DNA of 33,356 nucleotides from Sterolibacterium sp964521075 (GTDB lineage Bacteria > Pseudomonadota > Gammaproteobacteria > Burkholderiales > Rhodocyclaceae). Shown one piece after another: positions 16,321 to 23,262 of the stretch. The translations under genes and the position numbers were made by a program. The stretch lies in NCBI GenBank assembly GCA_964521075.1, contig CAZFPI010000015.1, positions 1 through 33,356 on the forward strand. The letters run 5' to 3'. Every line of letters begins with the position of its first letter. Positions within the stretch are counted from its first letter, which is position 1. The notes beneath the pieces are model-generated. The model searched no databases, had not been told where the DNA came from, and saw nothing but the letters and a program-made list of their open reading frames with translations.

Positions 16321-17541
16321 ATGACTGCTCCGACGACCTCCACCCTTTTCGCCCAAGTTGAAATGGCTCCACGCGACCCCATTCTCGGCCTGAACGAAGC
16401 CTTCAATGCCGACCCCCGCAGCAACAAGGTGAACCTTGGCGTGGGCGTTTTCTTCGACGACAACGGCAAAATCCCTCTGCTGGCTGCCGTCAAGGCCGCT
16501 GAAAAATCCCGTCTCGAAGCCGCACCGGCCCGGGGTTATCAGCCGATCGAAGGTCTGGCCGCCTACAACCAGTCCGTGCAGAAGCTGCTTTTCGGTGCGG
16601 ATTCCGCCCTCATCGCCGAAGGCCGTGTCGTCACCGTCGAAGCACTGGGCGGCACGGGCGCACTGAAAGTCGGTGCGGATTATCTCAAGCGTCTGTTGCC
16701 CGATACCCGCGTCTACATCAGCGACCCGAGCTGGGAAAACCATCGCGCCCTGTTTGAATCTGCCGGTTTTCCGGTCGAAACCTACCCCTATTACGACCCC
16801 GCCACACGCGGCGTCAATTTCACCGCCCTGAAATTCTGCCTCGCCGCCCTGCCCGCCGGTTCGGTTCTCGTGCTGCATGCCTGCTGCCACAACCCGACGG
16901 GGGCTGACCTGAGCGAAGCGCAATGGCGCGAGCTCGTCGACCTGTGCGCTGCCCGTCAGCTCGTTCCCTTCATCGACATGGCCTATCAAGGCTTTGCCGA
17001 TGGCGTCGAAGCGGATGGCATCGCCCCGAGGCTCTTTGCCGCCTCCGGTCTTTCCTTCTTCGTCTCCAGCTCCTTCTCCAAGTCTTTCTCGCTCTACGGC
17101 GAACGCGTCGGCGCGCTGTCCATCGTCACCGCCAGCAAGGACGAAAGTGCCCGCGTCCTGAGCCAGGTCAAGCGCGTCATCCGCACCAACTATTCCAACC
17201 CGCCCACCCACGGCGGTGCTGTCGTCGCGGCCGTGCTCTCCGACCCTGCCCTGCGGAAACAATGGGACGACGAGCTCGCCGGCATGCGTGAACGCATCCG
17301 CGCCATGCGTACCAGCCTCGTCGCCAAGCTGAAGGAGCGAAACGTCAAACAGGATTTCTCCTTCGTCGCCGACCAGCGTGGCATGTTCTCCTACACCGGC
17401 CTCACCGCCGGGCAGGTCGAGCGGCTGAAAACGGAATTCGGCATCTACGCCGTCAGCACCGGCCGCATCTGCCTGGCCGCGCTGAACACACGCAACATCG
17501 ACTACGTTGCCGACTCGATCGCAGCCGTCGTACAGGGCTGA
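16321..17541 (+). CDS. tyrB: Aromatic-amino-acid/aspartate aminotransferase (class I, PLP)
   Basis: The 406-residue product is a class I aminotransferase of the AspC/TyrB subgroup. It transfers amino groups between aromatic amino acids or aspartate and 2-oxoglutarate. Visible residues are the PLP lysine in SSSFSKSFSLYGERVG (K254), NPTG (191-194), the pyridine-nitrogen aspartate in FIDMAYQGF (D219), and the substrate-binding arginine region near the C-terminus (TGRICLAALN). The ATG at 16321 begins the conserved TLFAQVEMAPRDPI opening; in-frame starts at 16249 and 16258 precede the promoter-like sequence. AspC versus TyrB specificity cannot be settled by eye. Confidence 0.93.
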   Translation: MTAPTTSTLFAQVEMAPRDPILGLNEAFNADPRSNKVNLGVGVFFDDNGKIPLLAAVKAAEKSRLEAAPARGYQPIEGLAAYNQSVQKLLFGADSALIAEGRVVTVEALGGTGALKVGADYLKRLLPDTRVYISDPSWENHRALFESAGFPVETYPYYDPATRGVNFTALKFCLAALPAGSVLVLHACCHNPTGADLSEAQWRELVDLCAARQLVPFIDMAYQGFADGVEADGIAPRLFAASGLSFFVSSSFSKSFSLYGERVGALSIVTASKDESARVLSQVKRVIRTNYSNPPTHGGAVVAAVLSDPALRKQWDDELAGMRERIRAMRTSLVAKLKERNVKQDFSFVADQRGMFSYTGLTAGQVERLKTEFGIYAVSTGRICLAALNTRNIDYVADSIAAVVQG

Positions 17542-17606
17542 CCCGGGAAATCCGGACGGGGTGGCAGAATCCGTCAAATTATTCATGCTGCCCCGTGTAA
17601 CGGTGA

Positions 17607-17635
17607 TTGACACCCCCCACGGCTTGCCCTAGATT
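17607..17635 (+). promoter_or_regulatory. Strong sigma-70 promoter of the 76-residue gene
   Basis: A perfect TTGACA (17607-17612), a 17-bp spacer and TAGATT (17630-17635), about 80 bp upstream of the ATG at 17716. One of the best consensus promoters in the window. Confidence 0.7.
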
Positions 17636-17715
17636 CGACCCCATACCAGCCGTTTCCCGATTCTTGCTGGTTAGCCAGGCAACACAGATTTCAACGCCAC
17701 AGGAGGACGCCACTC

Positions 17716-17946
17716 ATGACCAATACCGAGCGACGCAGGAACCCGGAAAACCGCACCATTTTTGAACAAGCCTACGATCGGGTGGAACCCTTCCTCGATC
17801 CGGACAATAGCTGGACGGGCCAGCCGCTGGAACAGCATGCCTACAACGTGCTGAAAGAGAAATACCCGGAAATGAAAAGCGAAGAACTGGAAAACTATTT
17901 CGACGCAGCCAAGCGCGTGTTCAACGAACGAAACCCGAAGAAATAA
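17716..17946 (+). CDS. Small acidic/charged conserved-type protein of unknown function
   Basis: This 76-residue protein is not recognised. It is highly charged and probably helical, with no membrane segment or signal peptide. It starts MTNTERRRNPENRTIFEQ and contains a tryptophan-bearing turn (DPDNSWTGQPLEQHAY) and an acidic helix (EKYPEMKSEELENYFDAAKR). It is well supported as a gene: AGGAGG lies nine bases before the ATG, a consensus promoter lies upstream and a strong terminator follows, so it is monocistronic. No function is proposed. Confidence 0.82.
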   Translation: MTNTERRRNPENRTIFEQAYDRVEPFLDPDNSWTGQPLEQHAYNVLKEKYPEMKSEELENYFDAAKRVFNERNPKK

Positions 17947-17966
17947 CCCCCCTGAAACTGCCTTAT

Positions 17967-17999
17967 CCGTGGCCCGCCCTGAGCGGGCCACGGCTTTTC
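17967..17999 (+). terminator. Rho-independent terminator after the 76-residue gene
   Basis: CCGTGGCCCGC and GCGGGCCACGG form a perfect 11-bp stem (17967-17993) with a short CCTGA loop, followed by CTTTTC. It lies 20 bp past the stop and may also serve the convergent ugpQ. Confidence 0.9.
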
Positions 18000-18006
18000 T
18001 GGCGGC

Positions 18007-18771
18007 TCACTTCATCAACAAATCCGGACGATCGCTGAAAACCGCCGCCACGCCGGACGCATAAAGCCGCTGCGCCTGTGTATCGCTATTGACGGTATAG
18101 CAGGCCAGCGTCACGCCCGCCGCATGGATTTCCGCCAGACGCCGCACATCCAGCCTTGCTGCATCGCAGTGCAAAAAACGGCACCCCGAATCATGCAGGC
18201 AATCTTGCCAGCCCGCCGGAACGTCCTCGAACAACAAGGCACACGGCAGCCCTGCAGCCGCGACACCGGCCTGATTCGCTGCCACCAGAGCAGGCTGCGA
18301 AAACGAGGAAAAAAGCAGCGGTGGTGCATGAGCATATCGAGCCTGTTCGTCATGAAACCAGGCCAGCAAAGCCTCCGCCACGGCCTGTCCTGTCGCCACC
18401 TCATGCCCGGTTGCCGGCTTGATCTCGACGTTGGCCGCCAGCCCCAGGCGGGCGCAATACGCCAGAGCTTCCTGAAAAGTGGGAATCCGCTCACCGGCAA
18501 ACGCTGGATGATGCCGCCGCCCGGCATCCAGCAGGCGCAATGCTGCCGCTGTTTGATCTGCCACGGCCCCCGTGCCCGTTGTGGTGCGCTCCAAAGTCTC
18601 GTCATGGATCAGCAGCGGAACTCCGTCCGCGCTGAGCATCACGTCAAACTCTACCGCCTTCACCCCCAGACGGGCCGCAATCTCGAGCCCTGCCAGCGTA
18701 TTCTCGGGAGCAAGTGCCCCGCCACAACGATGCGCGATGAGGCGAGGGTAATGCCAGGGCATCACTACCAA
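18007..18771 (-). CDS. ugpQ: Glycerophosphodiester phosphodiesterase
   Basis: A cytoplasmic GDPD of the UgpQ type, with no signal peptide, that hydrolyses glycerophosphodiesters to sn-glycerol-3-phosphate and an alcohol. The TIM-barrel catalytic motifs are clear: LIAHRCGG with H14-R15, APENTLAG with E23, KAVEFDV with E41 and D43, and LIHDETLERTT with H56, plus NVEIKPATG. Length is 254 residues. GGAGG at 18778-18782 is spaced six bases from a TTG at 18771, but 12 and 15 bases from the following GTG and ATG (18762), so the TTG start is favoured. It follows the UgpB-like gene by 25 bp. Confidence 0.92.
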   Translation of the reverse strand: MVVMPWHYPRLIAHRCGGALAPENTLAGLEIAARLGVKAVEFDVMLSADGVPLLIHDETLERTTTGTGAVADQTAAALRLLDAGRRHHPAFAGERIPTFQEALAYCARLGLAANVEIKPATGHEVATGQAVAEALLAWFHDEQARYAHAPPLLFSSFSQPALVAANQAGVAAAGLPCALLFEDVPAGWQDCLHDSGCRFLHCDAARLDVRRLAEIHAAGVTLACYTVNSDTQAQRLYASGVAAVFSDRPDLLMK

Positions 18772-18796
18772 AATAATCCTCCGTCATCTTTTGCCA

Positions 18797-20119
18797 TCAA
18801 TGCCGCGCTCCCGGCTCATCCGTATAAAGCGGCGCAGCGTTGGCGCGGCGCATGGCGGTATCGAGGGCTTCCTTGGCGGGCTTGAGGTTAGCCCAGACGG
18901 TGGCAATTTCTTCACCAAGAATGGCGCGCAGATGAGCCAGACCGAAATTGTGCTTTGTCCGGGCGCGCGCCGGGCTGGGTTGATTCAGGCGACGTGAAGC
19001 CAGATCGACCAGCGGCAAGGGAACCCCGGCGGTTTTCATCGCATTCAAGGCCCCCGGCGTCATCGGAAGGAACCCCGTCCCGCGCAGCCATTCGGCCTGA
19101 ATTTCTGGCCGCAACATGAAACGCGCGAAGGTGGCAACGACCAGATATTCCTCTTTCTTCCGGCCGGACAAAGCCCAAAGCCCCAGCCCGCCTGGCAGGA
19201 TTTTTTCACGATTGGCTCCGTACATGTCGTCATAAAACGGCATTTGCGACATGCCAACCTTCATGCCGTTGCCCGTTGCCTCGTGGTACAGGGCGGATTC
19301 GCCGGTCATCATGGCGCACTCGCCCGCCAGAAAGCGGTGGTCTGCCTCATTACCCGGCCCGAAATATCTGAAATAGTGCGCCTTGTACCAGCTCGACAAG
19401 AGTGCCAGATGCTTGATATCCACCATGCTGTTCAGGTAAATCCGTGGCCGCGCACCCTTTGCCGGCATCGCCAGCGGCTCACCGTGCTGCGTAGAGACAT
19501 TTTCCAGATGTATCCACGCAAAACGGGAAGATGTTACCGGGCACTGGCTCCCGGCGTCATAGAGCGCACCGGCAATTTTCTGGACATCCAGCCAGGTTTT
19601 GGGCTCTGCTTCATCATCCAGACCCGCCTTCTGGAGTGCATCCTTGTTCCACAGCAAAACCGGCAATGAAAAACCCAGCGGCAGAGACTGGACACGCCCG
19701 GCCCCGTCATCTGCCGCATCTGCCATCAGCGGAAGAAAATGCCTGGCCTCCAGCTTCTCGCCCGCCAGAGCCATGACCTGAAACAGAGGTTTGAAGCGCG
19801 GCATCCCCTGAAAGAACTGCATGCCGTCATCCGGCTCAAGCAGGGCAATCGTCGGATATTGCTTTAGCCCGGCCTCATCGAGCTGACGTGCGTCCTGCAT
19901 GACGACGCGCGCCCGTCCCTTCTGCTCGTTGTTGAAACGCACCACCAGAGTCGTCAGTGTATCCAGAGCCGGGCCGGACAAGCGATGGCGCAAAAGCACA
20001 TCCTGCCGAACAGGGGGCGATGCCACTCTGGCCGTCTTGCCCACCGTGGCCCTGGCGGGAGACGCCAACATCAGCATCGCCAGAAAAACGAGGCAAAACG
20101 AGGTCAAAAAACGCGTCAT
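18797..20119 (-). CDS. ugpB: UgpB-like sn-glycerol-3-phosphate-binding periplasmic protein
   Basis: A 440-residue extracellular solute-binding protein (family 1). The Sec signal peptide MTRFLTSFCLVFLAMLMLA ends near PARA/T. The mature chain has the UgpB pattern: lobe motifs VVRFNNEQKGRARVVMQ and LPLGFSLPVLLWNKDAL, then GECAMMTGESALYHEA and MPFYDDMYGANREKILPGG. UgpB delivers glycerol-3-phosphate or glycerophosphodiesters to an ABC permease. The UgpA/E/C partners are not in the window, although UgpQ follows directly. Ligand assignment rests on similarity and on ugpQ. It begins 21 bp after prfC. Confidence 0.85.
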   Translation of the reverse strand: MTRFLTSFCLVFLAMLMLASPARATVGKTARVASPPVRQDVLLRHRLSGPALDTLTTLVVRFNNEQKGRARVVMQDARQLDEAGLKQYPTIALLEPDDGMQFFQGMPRFKPLFQVMALAGEKLEARHFLPLMADAADDGAGRVQSLPLGFSLPVLLWNKDALQKAGLDDEAEPKTWLDVQKIAGALYDAGSQCPVTSSRFAWIHLENVSTQHGEPLAMPAKGARPRIYLNSMVDIKHLALLSSWYKAHYFRYFGPGNEADHRFLAGECAMMTGESALYHEATGNGMKVGMSQMPFYDDMYGANREKILPGGLGLWALSGRKKEEYLVVATFARFMLRPEIQAEWLRGTGFLPMTPGALNAMKTAGVPLPLVDLASRRLNQPSPARARTKHNFGLAHLRAILGEEIATVWANLKPAKEALDTAMRRANAAPLYTDEPGARH

Positions 20120-20140
20120 TTCCAGCCTGCTCCTCTCTGA

Positions 20141-21715
20141 TTATTGAACCTCACGCGTTTCCGTGAAACGAATCTCCGGAAACCGCTCCTGCGTCAGCCG
20201 CAAATTCACCGAATTCGGCGCAAGATAAACCCGATCCCCCGCACCGTCGATAGCGATGTTCTGCGGATATTTATCTTCCAGCAGCTTCAGCTGATCTTCC
20301 TTTCCCTGCAGCCAGCGGGCCGTTGCCACCGATACCGGCTCGAAAATGGCATCCACGCCATATTCATGCTCCAGACGATGGGCCACCACATCGAACTGCA
20401 AGGAGCCCACCGCGCCAAGAATCAGGTCATTGGACACAACGGGGCGAAAAAGTTGCGTTGCCCCTTCTTCAGCCAATTGTTGAAGACCTTTCTGTAATTG
20501 CTTGAGTTTAAGCGGGTTTCTAAGAACGGCCCGTTGAAAAATTTCTGGGGCGAAGGAGGGTATCCCCGTAAAGCGCAGATCCTCGCCTTCGGTGAAGGTT
20601 TCCCCCAGGCGCACCGTGCCATGATTGGGGATACCGATGATGTCGCCAGCGTAAGCCTCATCCGTCGTATTCCGGTCACGCGCCATGAAAGTGATGGCGT
20701 TATTGACGGCAATCGACTTGCCCCCTGCCACCTGCCTGATCTTCATGCCCCGCTCGAAGCGGCCAGAGCACACCCGCAGAAAAGCGATGCGGTCGCGGTG
20801 CTTGGGGTCCATGTTCGCCTGAATCTTGAACACGAAGCCTGAAAACTTCGGCTCATGCGGATCAACCTCACGCGCCCGGGTCGGACGGGACAAAGGAGCA
20901 GGCGAGAGATCAACGACAGCATCAAGCAAGGATTGCACCCCGAAGTTATTGGCCGCCGAACCAAAGAACACCGGACACTGCCGCCCCGCCCGGTAGGCCG
21001 CCTCGTCAAAGGTATGCGATGCGCCACGCACCAGTTCGATATCCAGACGAAGTTCATCCGCCTGCGCGCCGATCAATTCATCCAGGCGCGGGTTATCGAG
21101 CCCCTGAATGATCTCCGAGGTCCCCTTTTCCGCAGCCGGGTCGAAGAACATGATGGTGTCGTTATAAAGGTGATACACCCCGCGAAACAGCCCGCCCATG
21201 CCGATGGGCCAGGTCATCGGCGCGCACTGGATATTCAGCACCGACTCGATTTCGTCGAGCAGCTCGATCGGCGGACGGCCATCGCGGTCGAGTTTATTGA
21301 TGAAGGTAATGATGGGCGTATCGCGCAGGCGGCAGACATTGAGCAGCTTGATGGTCTGCGCCTCCACCCCTTTCACCGAATCGATCACCATCACCGCCGA
21401 ATCCACGGCAGTCAGGGTGCGATAGGTATCCTCGGAAAAATCCTCGTGGCCCGGCGTATCGAGCAGATTGATCATGCACTCCCGATAGGGAAACTGCATG
21501 ACAGAAGAAGTCACCGAAATCCCCCGCTGTTTTTCCAGCTCCATCCAGTCGGAAGTCGCATGTTTACCGGACTTGCGCGCGCGCACCGCGCCCGCCATGA
21601 GGATCGCGCCGCCGTACCAGAGCAGCTTCTCCGTCAATGTCGTTTTACCCGCATCGGGGTGGGAAATAATGGCGAAAGTACGTCGCCGGCGGATTTCGTC
21701 GTCGAGATGGCTCAC
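20141..21715 (-). CDS. prfC: Peptide chain release factor 3
   Basis: RF3 is the GTPase that removes RF1/RF2 from the ribosome after termination. The 524-residue protein has the G1 loop SHPDAGKTT (18-26), KQRGISVTSSVMQFPY, G3 DTPGHEDFSEDTYRTL and G4 NKLDRDG. The RF3-specific stretches VFKIQANMDPKHRDRIAFLR and GAVGSLQFDVVAHRL are also present. The start is a GTG at 21715 with no evident Shine-Dalgarno. A GATAAT hexamer at 21748-21753 (minus) could be its -10 box. It lies at the head of prfC-ugpB-ugpQ. Confidence 0.97.
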   Translation of the reverse strand: MSHLDDEIRRRRTFAIISHPDAGKTTLTEKLLWYGGAILMAGAVRARKSGKHATSDWMELEKQRGISVTSSVMQFPYRECMINLLDTPGHEDFSEDTYRTLTAVDSAVMVIDSVKGVEAQTIKLLNVCRLRDTPIITFINKLDRDGRPPIELLDEIESVLNIQCAPMTWPIGMGGLFRGVYHLYNDTIMFFDPAAEKGTSEIIQGLDNPRLDELIGAQADELRLDIELVRGASHTFDEAAYRAGRQCPVFFGSAANNFGVQSLLDAVVDLSPAPLSRPTRAREVDPHEPKFSGFVFKIQANMDPKHRDRIAFLRVCSGRFERGMKIRQVAGGKSIAVNNAITFMARDRNTTDEAYAGDIIGIPNHGTVRLGETFTEGEDLRFTGIPSFAPEIFQRAVLRNPLKLKQLQKGLQQLAEEGATQLFRPVVSNDLILGAVGSLQFDVVAHRLEHEYGVDAIFEPVSVATARWLQGKEDQLKLLEDKYPQNIAIDGAGDRVYLAPNSVNLRLTQERFPEIRFTETREVQ

Positions 21716-22024
21716 GGGAAGTCGAATGGTCTGGGGGAAAACCCGGAATTATCCTAGAAACTGCAGTTGAAAACCTTCGGCTGTGCGTTTTTCCGGTGGG
21801 CCGACAAGGCGCGATGATGTACGAACCGCCGCCTGCAGGGGCAGCCTTTATGGCTGCGGCTGCCCGCAGTTCAGAGGCGGAATTCAAGCTTCATCGTGCC
21901 AGATCAATATCCGCAGGCATCGAGCGCGAGATATTTTCCTGCCTTCAGCGGAGAATCAGGGGCAGACCACGGCTTCCCCGAAGTCGGTACTGGCAAGACG
22001 GCGGTTTGTTTCTTTGGCACGCGT
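21716..22024. other. 309-bp non-coding stretch between prfC and vapC
   Basis: No intact gene is seen. It contains the prfC upstream region and a 33-bp remnant of the 67-residue gene at 21916-21948. The flanking sequence has no recognisable homology and looks like recombined or decayed island DNA. Confidence 0.5.
21916..21948 (-). pseudogene. 33-bp remnant copy of the 67-residue gene
   Basis: This segment matches 22674-22706 at 32 of 33 positions in the same orientation and reads L-K-A-G-K-Y-L-A-L-D-A on the minus strand, matching LKAGKYLAPDA in the intact protein. Similarity stops abruptly at both ends and an in-frame stop follows, so it is a broken duplicate. Together the two copies flank the toxin-antitoxin pair. 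Confidence 0.75.
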
Positions 22025-22399
22025 CTACCCTGACAAAGTGGCAACACTCTGCACCAGCCGCTGATCCAGCGTCAGTAACCGTGCTTCTGTAATACGCGCC
22101 GTTGCCGCGACAATGGCGTCGGGCAGTTTCAGCGCGCCGCCACGGCGCAGCCGGATCGCCTCGGCTTCAATACGCTCATCGATCATGAGCACACGACACG
22201 CCGCCAGCAGGTTGCGGATCGCCACGTCTTCGGCATCGGTGAGTTGTGGATAGCCGAGCAACTCCATGCGGGTGATCTGGCTGATTGCCGCTCGCTCCAA
22301 CGTCATTCCCGCCTGCTCCACCAAAGCCACAGCGGGCGGGTGTGATTTGAGCAGCCCGATCACAACATTCGTATCAAGCAAAAACTCAATCCCACTCAT
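22025..22399 (-). CDS. vapC: VapC-like PIN-domain ribonuclease toxin
   Basis: A 124-residue PIN-domain protein with the acidic metal-binding residues in place: D9 (LLDTNVVIG), E46 (SQITRMELLG), D94 (KLPDAIVAAT) and D112 (LLTLDQRL). VapC toxins cleave tRNA or rRNA when freed from their antitoxin. The ATG at 22399 overlaps the upstream small gene by 14 bp, the typical toxin-antitoxin arrangement. It is the last gene of the accessory cluster on this strand. Confidence 0.9.
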   Translation of the reverse strand: MSGIEFLLDTNVVIGLLKSHPPAVALVEQAGMTLERAAISQITRMELLGYPQLTDAEDVAIRNLLAACRVLMIDERIEAEAIRLRRGGALKLPDAIVAATARITEARLLTLDQRLVQSVATLSG

Positions 22400-22622
22400 T
22401 ACGCATGCCCTGTTGTATTTTTACCGGGTCGCCATTGAGGTTGGGCGAGTCTTTCATCGTGCCAACAAATCGACGCCAGTCGACCGATGAATGCGCGCGC
22501 GGTTCGCCCGCTTCGGTAACCGTCACCAGTACACGACGCGGCGTTTCGACGGGCAGCGGCCTCTCGTCGAGAAAATGCAGATTGCCATCCGGCTCAAGTA
22601 CGGCTTCATAGGTTTGCAGCAT
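22386..22622 (-). CDS. Putative antitoxin of the VapC-like toxin
   Basis: This 78-residue protein has a beta-rich N-terminus (MLQTYEAVLEPDGNLHFL, then PRRVLVTVTEAG) that may be a DNA-binding part, and a polar C-terminal tail (DWRRFVGTMKDSPN) likely to embrace the PIN toxin. It overlaps the toxin start by 14 bp. AAGGA precedes the ATG at 22622. The antitoxin role is inferred from size, order and overlap; the exact antitoxin family was not recognised. Confidence 0.78.
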   Translation of the reverse strand: MLQTYEAVLEPDGNLHFLDERPLPVETPRRVLVTVTEAGEPRAHSSVDWRRFVGTMKDSPNLNGDPVKIQQGMRNEWD

Positions 22623-22634
22623 GGCGCGATCCTT

Positions 22635-22838
22635 TCATGCTTTGAATTGCAAGTAAATAATGTATTCGCCATTGGCATCGGGCGCGAGATATTTTCCTGC
22701 CTTCAGGGCGGCGATATCTTCGTCAGTGATGTCGACCCGCTGCGACCACCAGCGTTTGCCAAACACCGTATCGGTTTTGTCGCAGTCGACGATTTGATCG
22801 ACGATCATCTTGTCTGGCTCTGAATCCGGAAGGCTCAT
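22635..22838 (-). CDS. Unknown 67-residue protein of the accessory cluster
   Basis: This protein is not recognised. It is an acidic soluble-looking 67-residue chain (MSLPDSEPDKMIVDQIVDCD, RWWSQRVDITDEDIAALK) ending GEYIIYLQFKA. Its start overlaps the stop of the hsdM-like remnant in an ATGA arrangement, and GGAG lies upstream. It ends 12 bp before the antitoxin. A 33-bp fragment of the same gene is repeated beyond vapC. Context suggests an accessory gene of a type I restriction operon, but its role is unknown. Confidence 0.65.
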   Translation of the reverse strand: MSLPDSEPDKMIVDQIVDCDKTDTVFGKRWWSQRVDITDEDIAALKAGKYLAPDANGEYIIYLQFKA

Positions 22839-22954
22839 AAGGAATACTCCAAGCGTTTCAGGTTGTCGCGGATGCGTTCATCCAGGAAAGCCCCCTTTTT
22901 CATCTGCTCCGCCAGCCTGGCCGTCAGCGTCGCCATCTTCTCGGCGAACGCCTC
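22835..22954 (-). pseudogene. 3' remnant of a type I restriction methylase gene (hsdM-like)
   Basis: The minus-strand frame ending at the TGA at 22835 reads EAFAEKMATLTARLAEQ then MKKGAFLDERIRDNLKRLE and YSL, resembling the extreme C-terminus of HsdM/N-6 adenine methylases (a coiled helix ending NL-x-x-L-x-Y). An in-frame TAA lies directly upstream at 22955-22957, and no methylase motif (NPPY, GxG) is present, so only about 39 codons survive. The stop overlaps the start of the next gene (ATGA), as in an intact operon. The family call is from pattern memory. Confidence 0.6.
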
Positions 22955-22998
22955 TTAGTAATATTTCCGCCAAAAATCATCGCGTCAAAACCCAAATC

Positions 22999-23148
22999 TT
23001 AATTGAAAGCCCCTGTCAAGGCCACGGAAAACCACGGCCAATCAAGATATTCGGGGCTGAAACGGTCTATGACATACGGCAAAAGCATGCAGGAAACGAA
23101 GCCCGCCAGATGGGCCAGTGAAAACCGCTCATATCCGCATGCCGACAC
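22999..23148 (-). CDS. Possible 49-residue hydrophobic protein
   Basis: A GTG-initiated frame with GAGG eight bases upstream encodes 49 residues with a hydrophobic stretch (FSLAHLAGFVSCMLLPYVI) and a second, shorter one (WPWFSVALTGAF). It fills most of the gap between the addA terminator and the hsdM remnant. It may be a true small membrane protein, a truncated relic of a larger one, or chance. Confidence 0.3.
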   Translation of the reverse strand: MSACGYERFSLAHLAGFVSCMLLPYVIDRFSPEYLDWPWFSVALTGAFN

Positions 23149-23234
23149 GATGCAGCCTCAGCGGCGATATTCGTCTCCATGAAAGATGCAGCGACAGGTT
23201 TAACGTCTTCCACCAATGCGGGGACAGCGTCAGG

Positions 23235-23262
23235 AAAACGCTGATCTGCTGATCAATCAGCG
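23235..23262 (-). terminator. Rho-independent terminator overlapping the addA stop
   Basis: On the minus strand CGCTGAT (23262-23256) pairs with ATCAGCG (23245-23239) around a 10-base loop, followed by TTTT (23238-23235). It overlaps the addA stop codon and closes the addB-addA operon. Confidence 0.65.

Noticed and set aside
16270..17613. 447-codon open frame on the minus strand opposite the aminotransferase
   Set aside because: Low-complexity Gly/Asp/Glu-rich translation without family motifs. The plus-strand aminotransferase is clearly real.
22810..23121. 103-codon plus-strand frame across the hsdM remnant and gap
   Set aside because: Antisense to the remnant, no ribosome-binding site, unusual composition and no recognised similarity.
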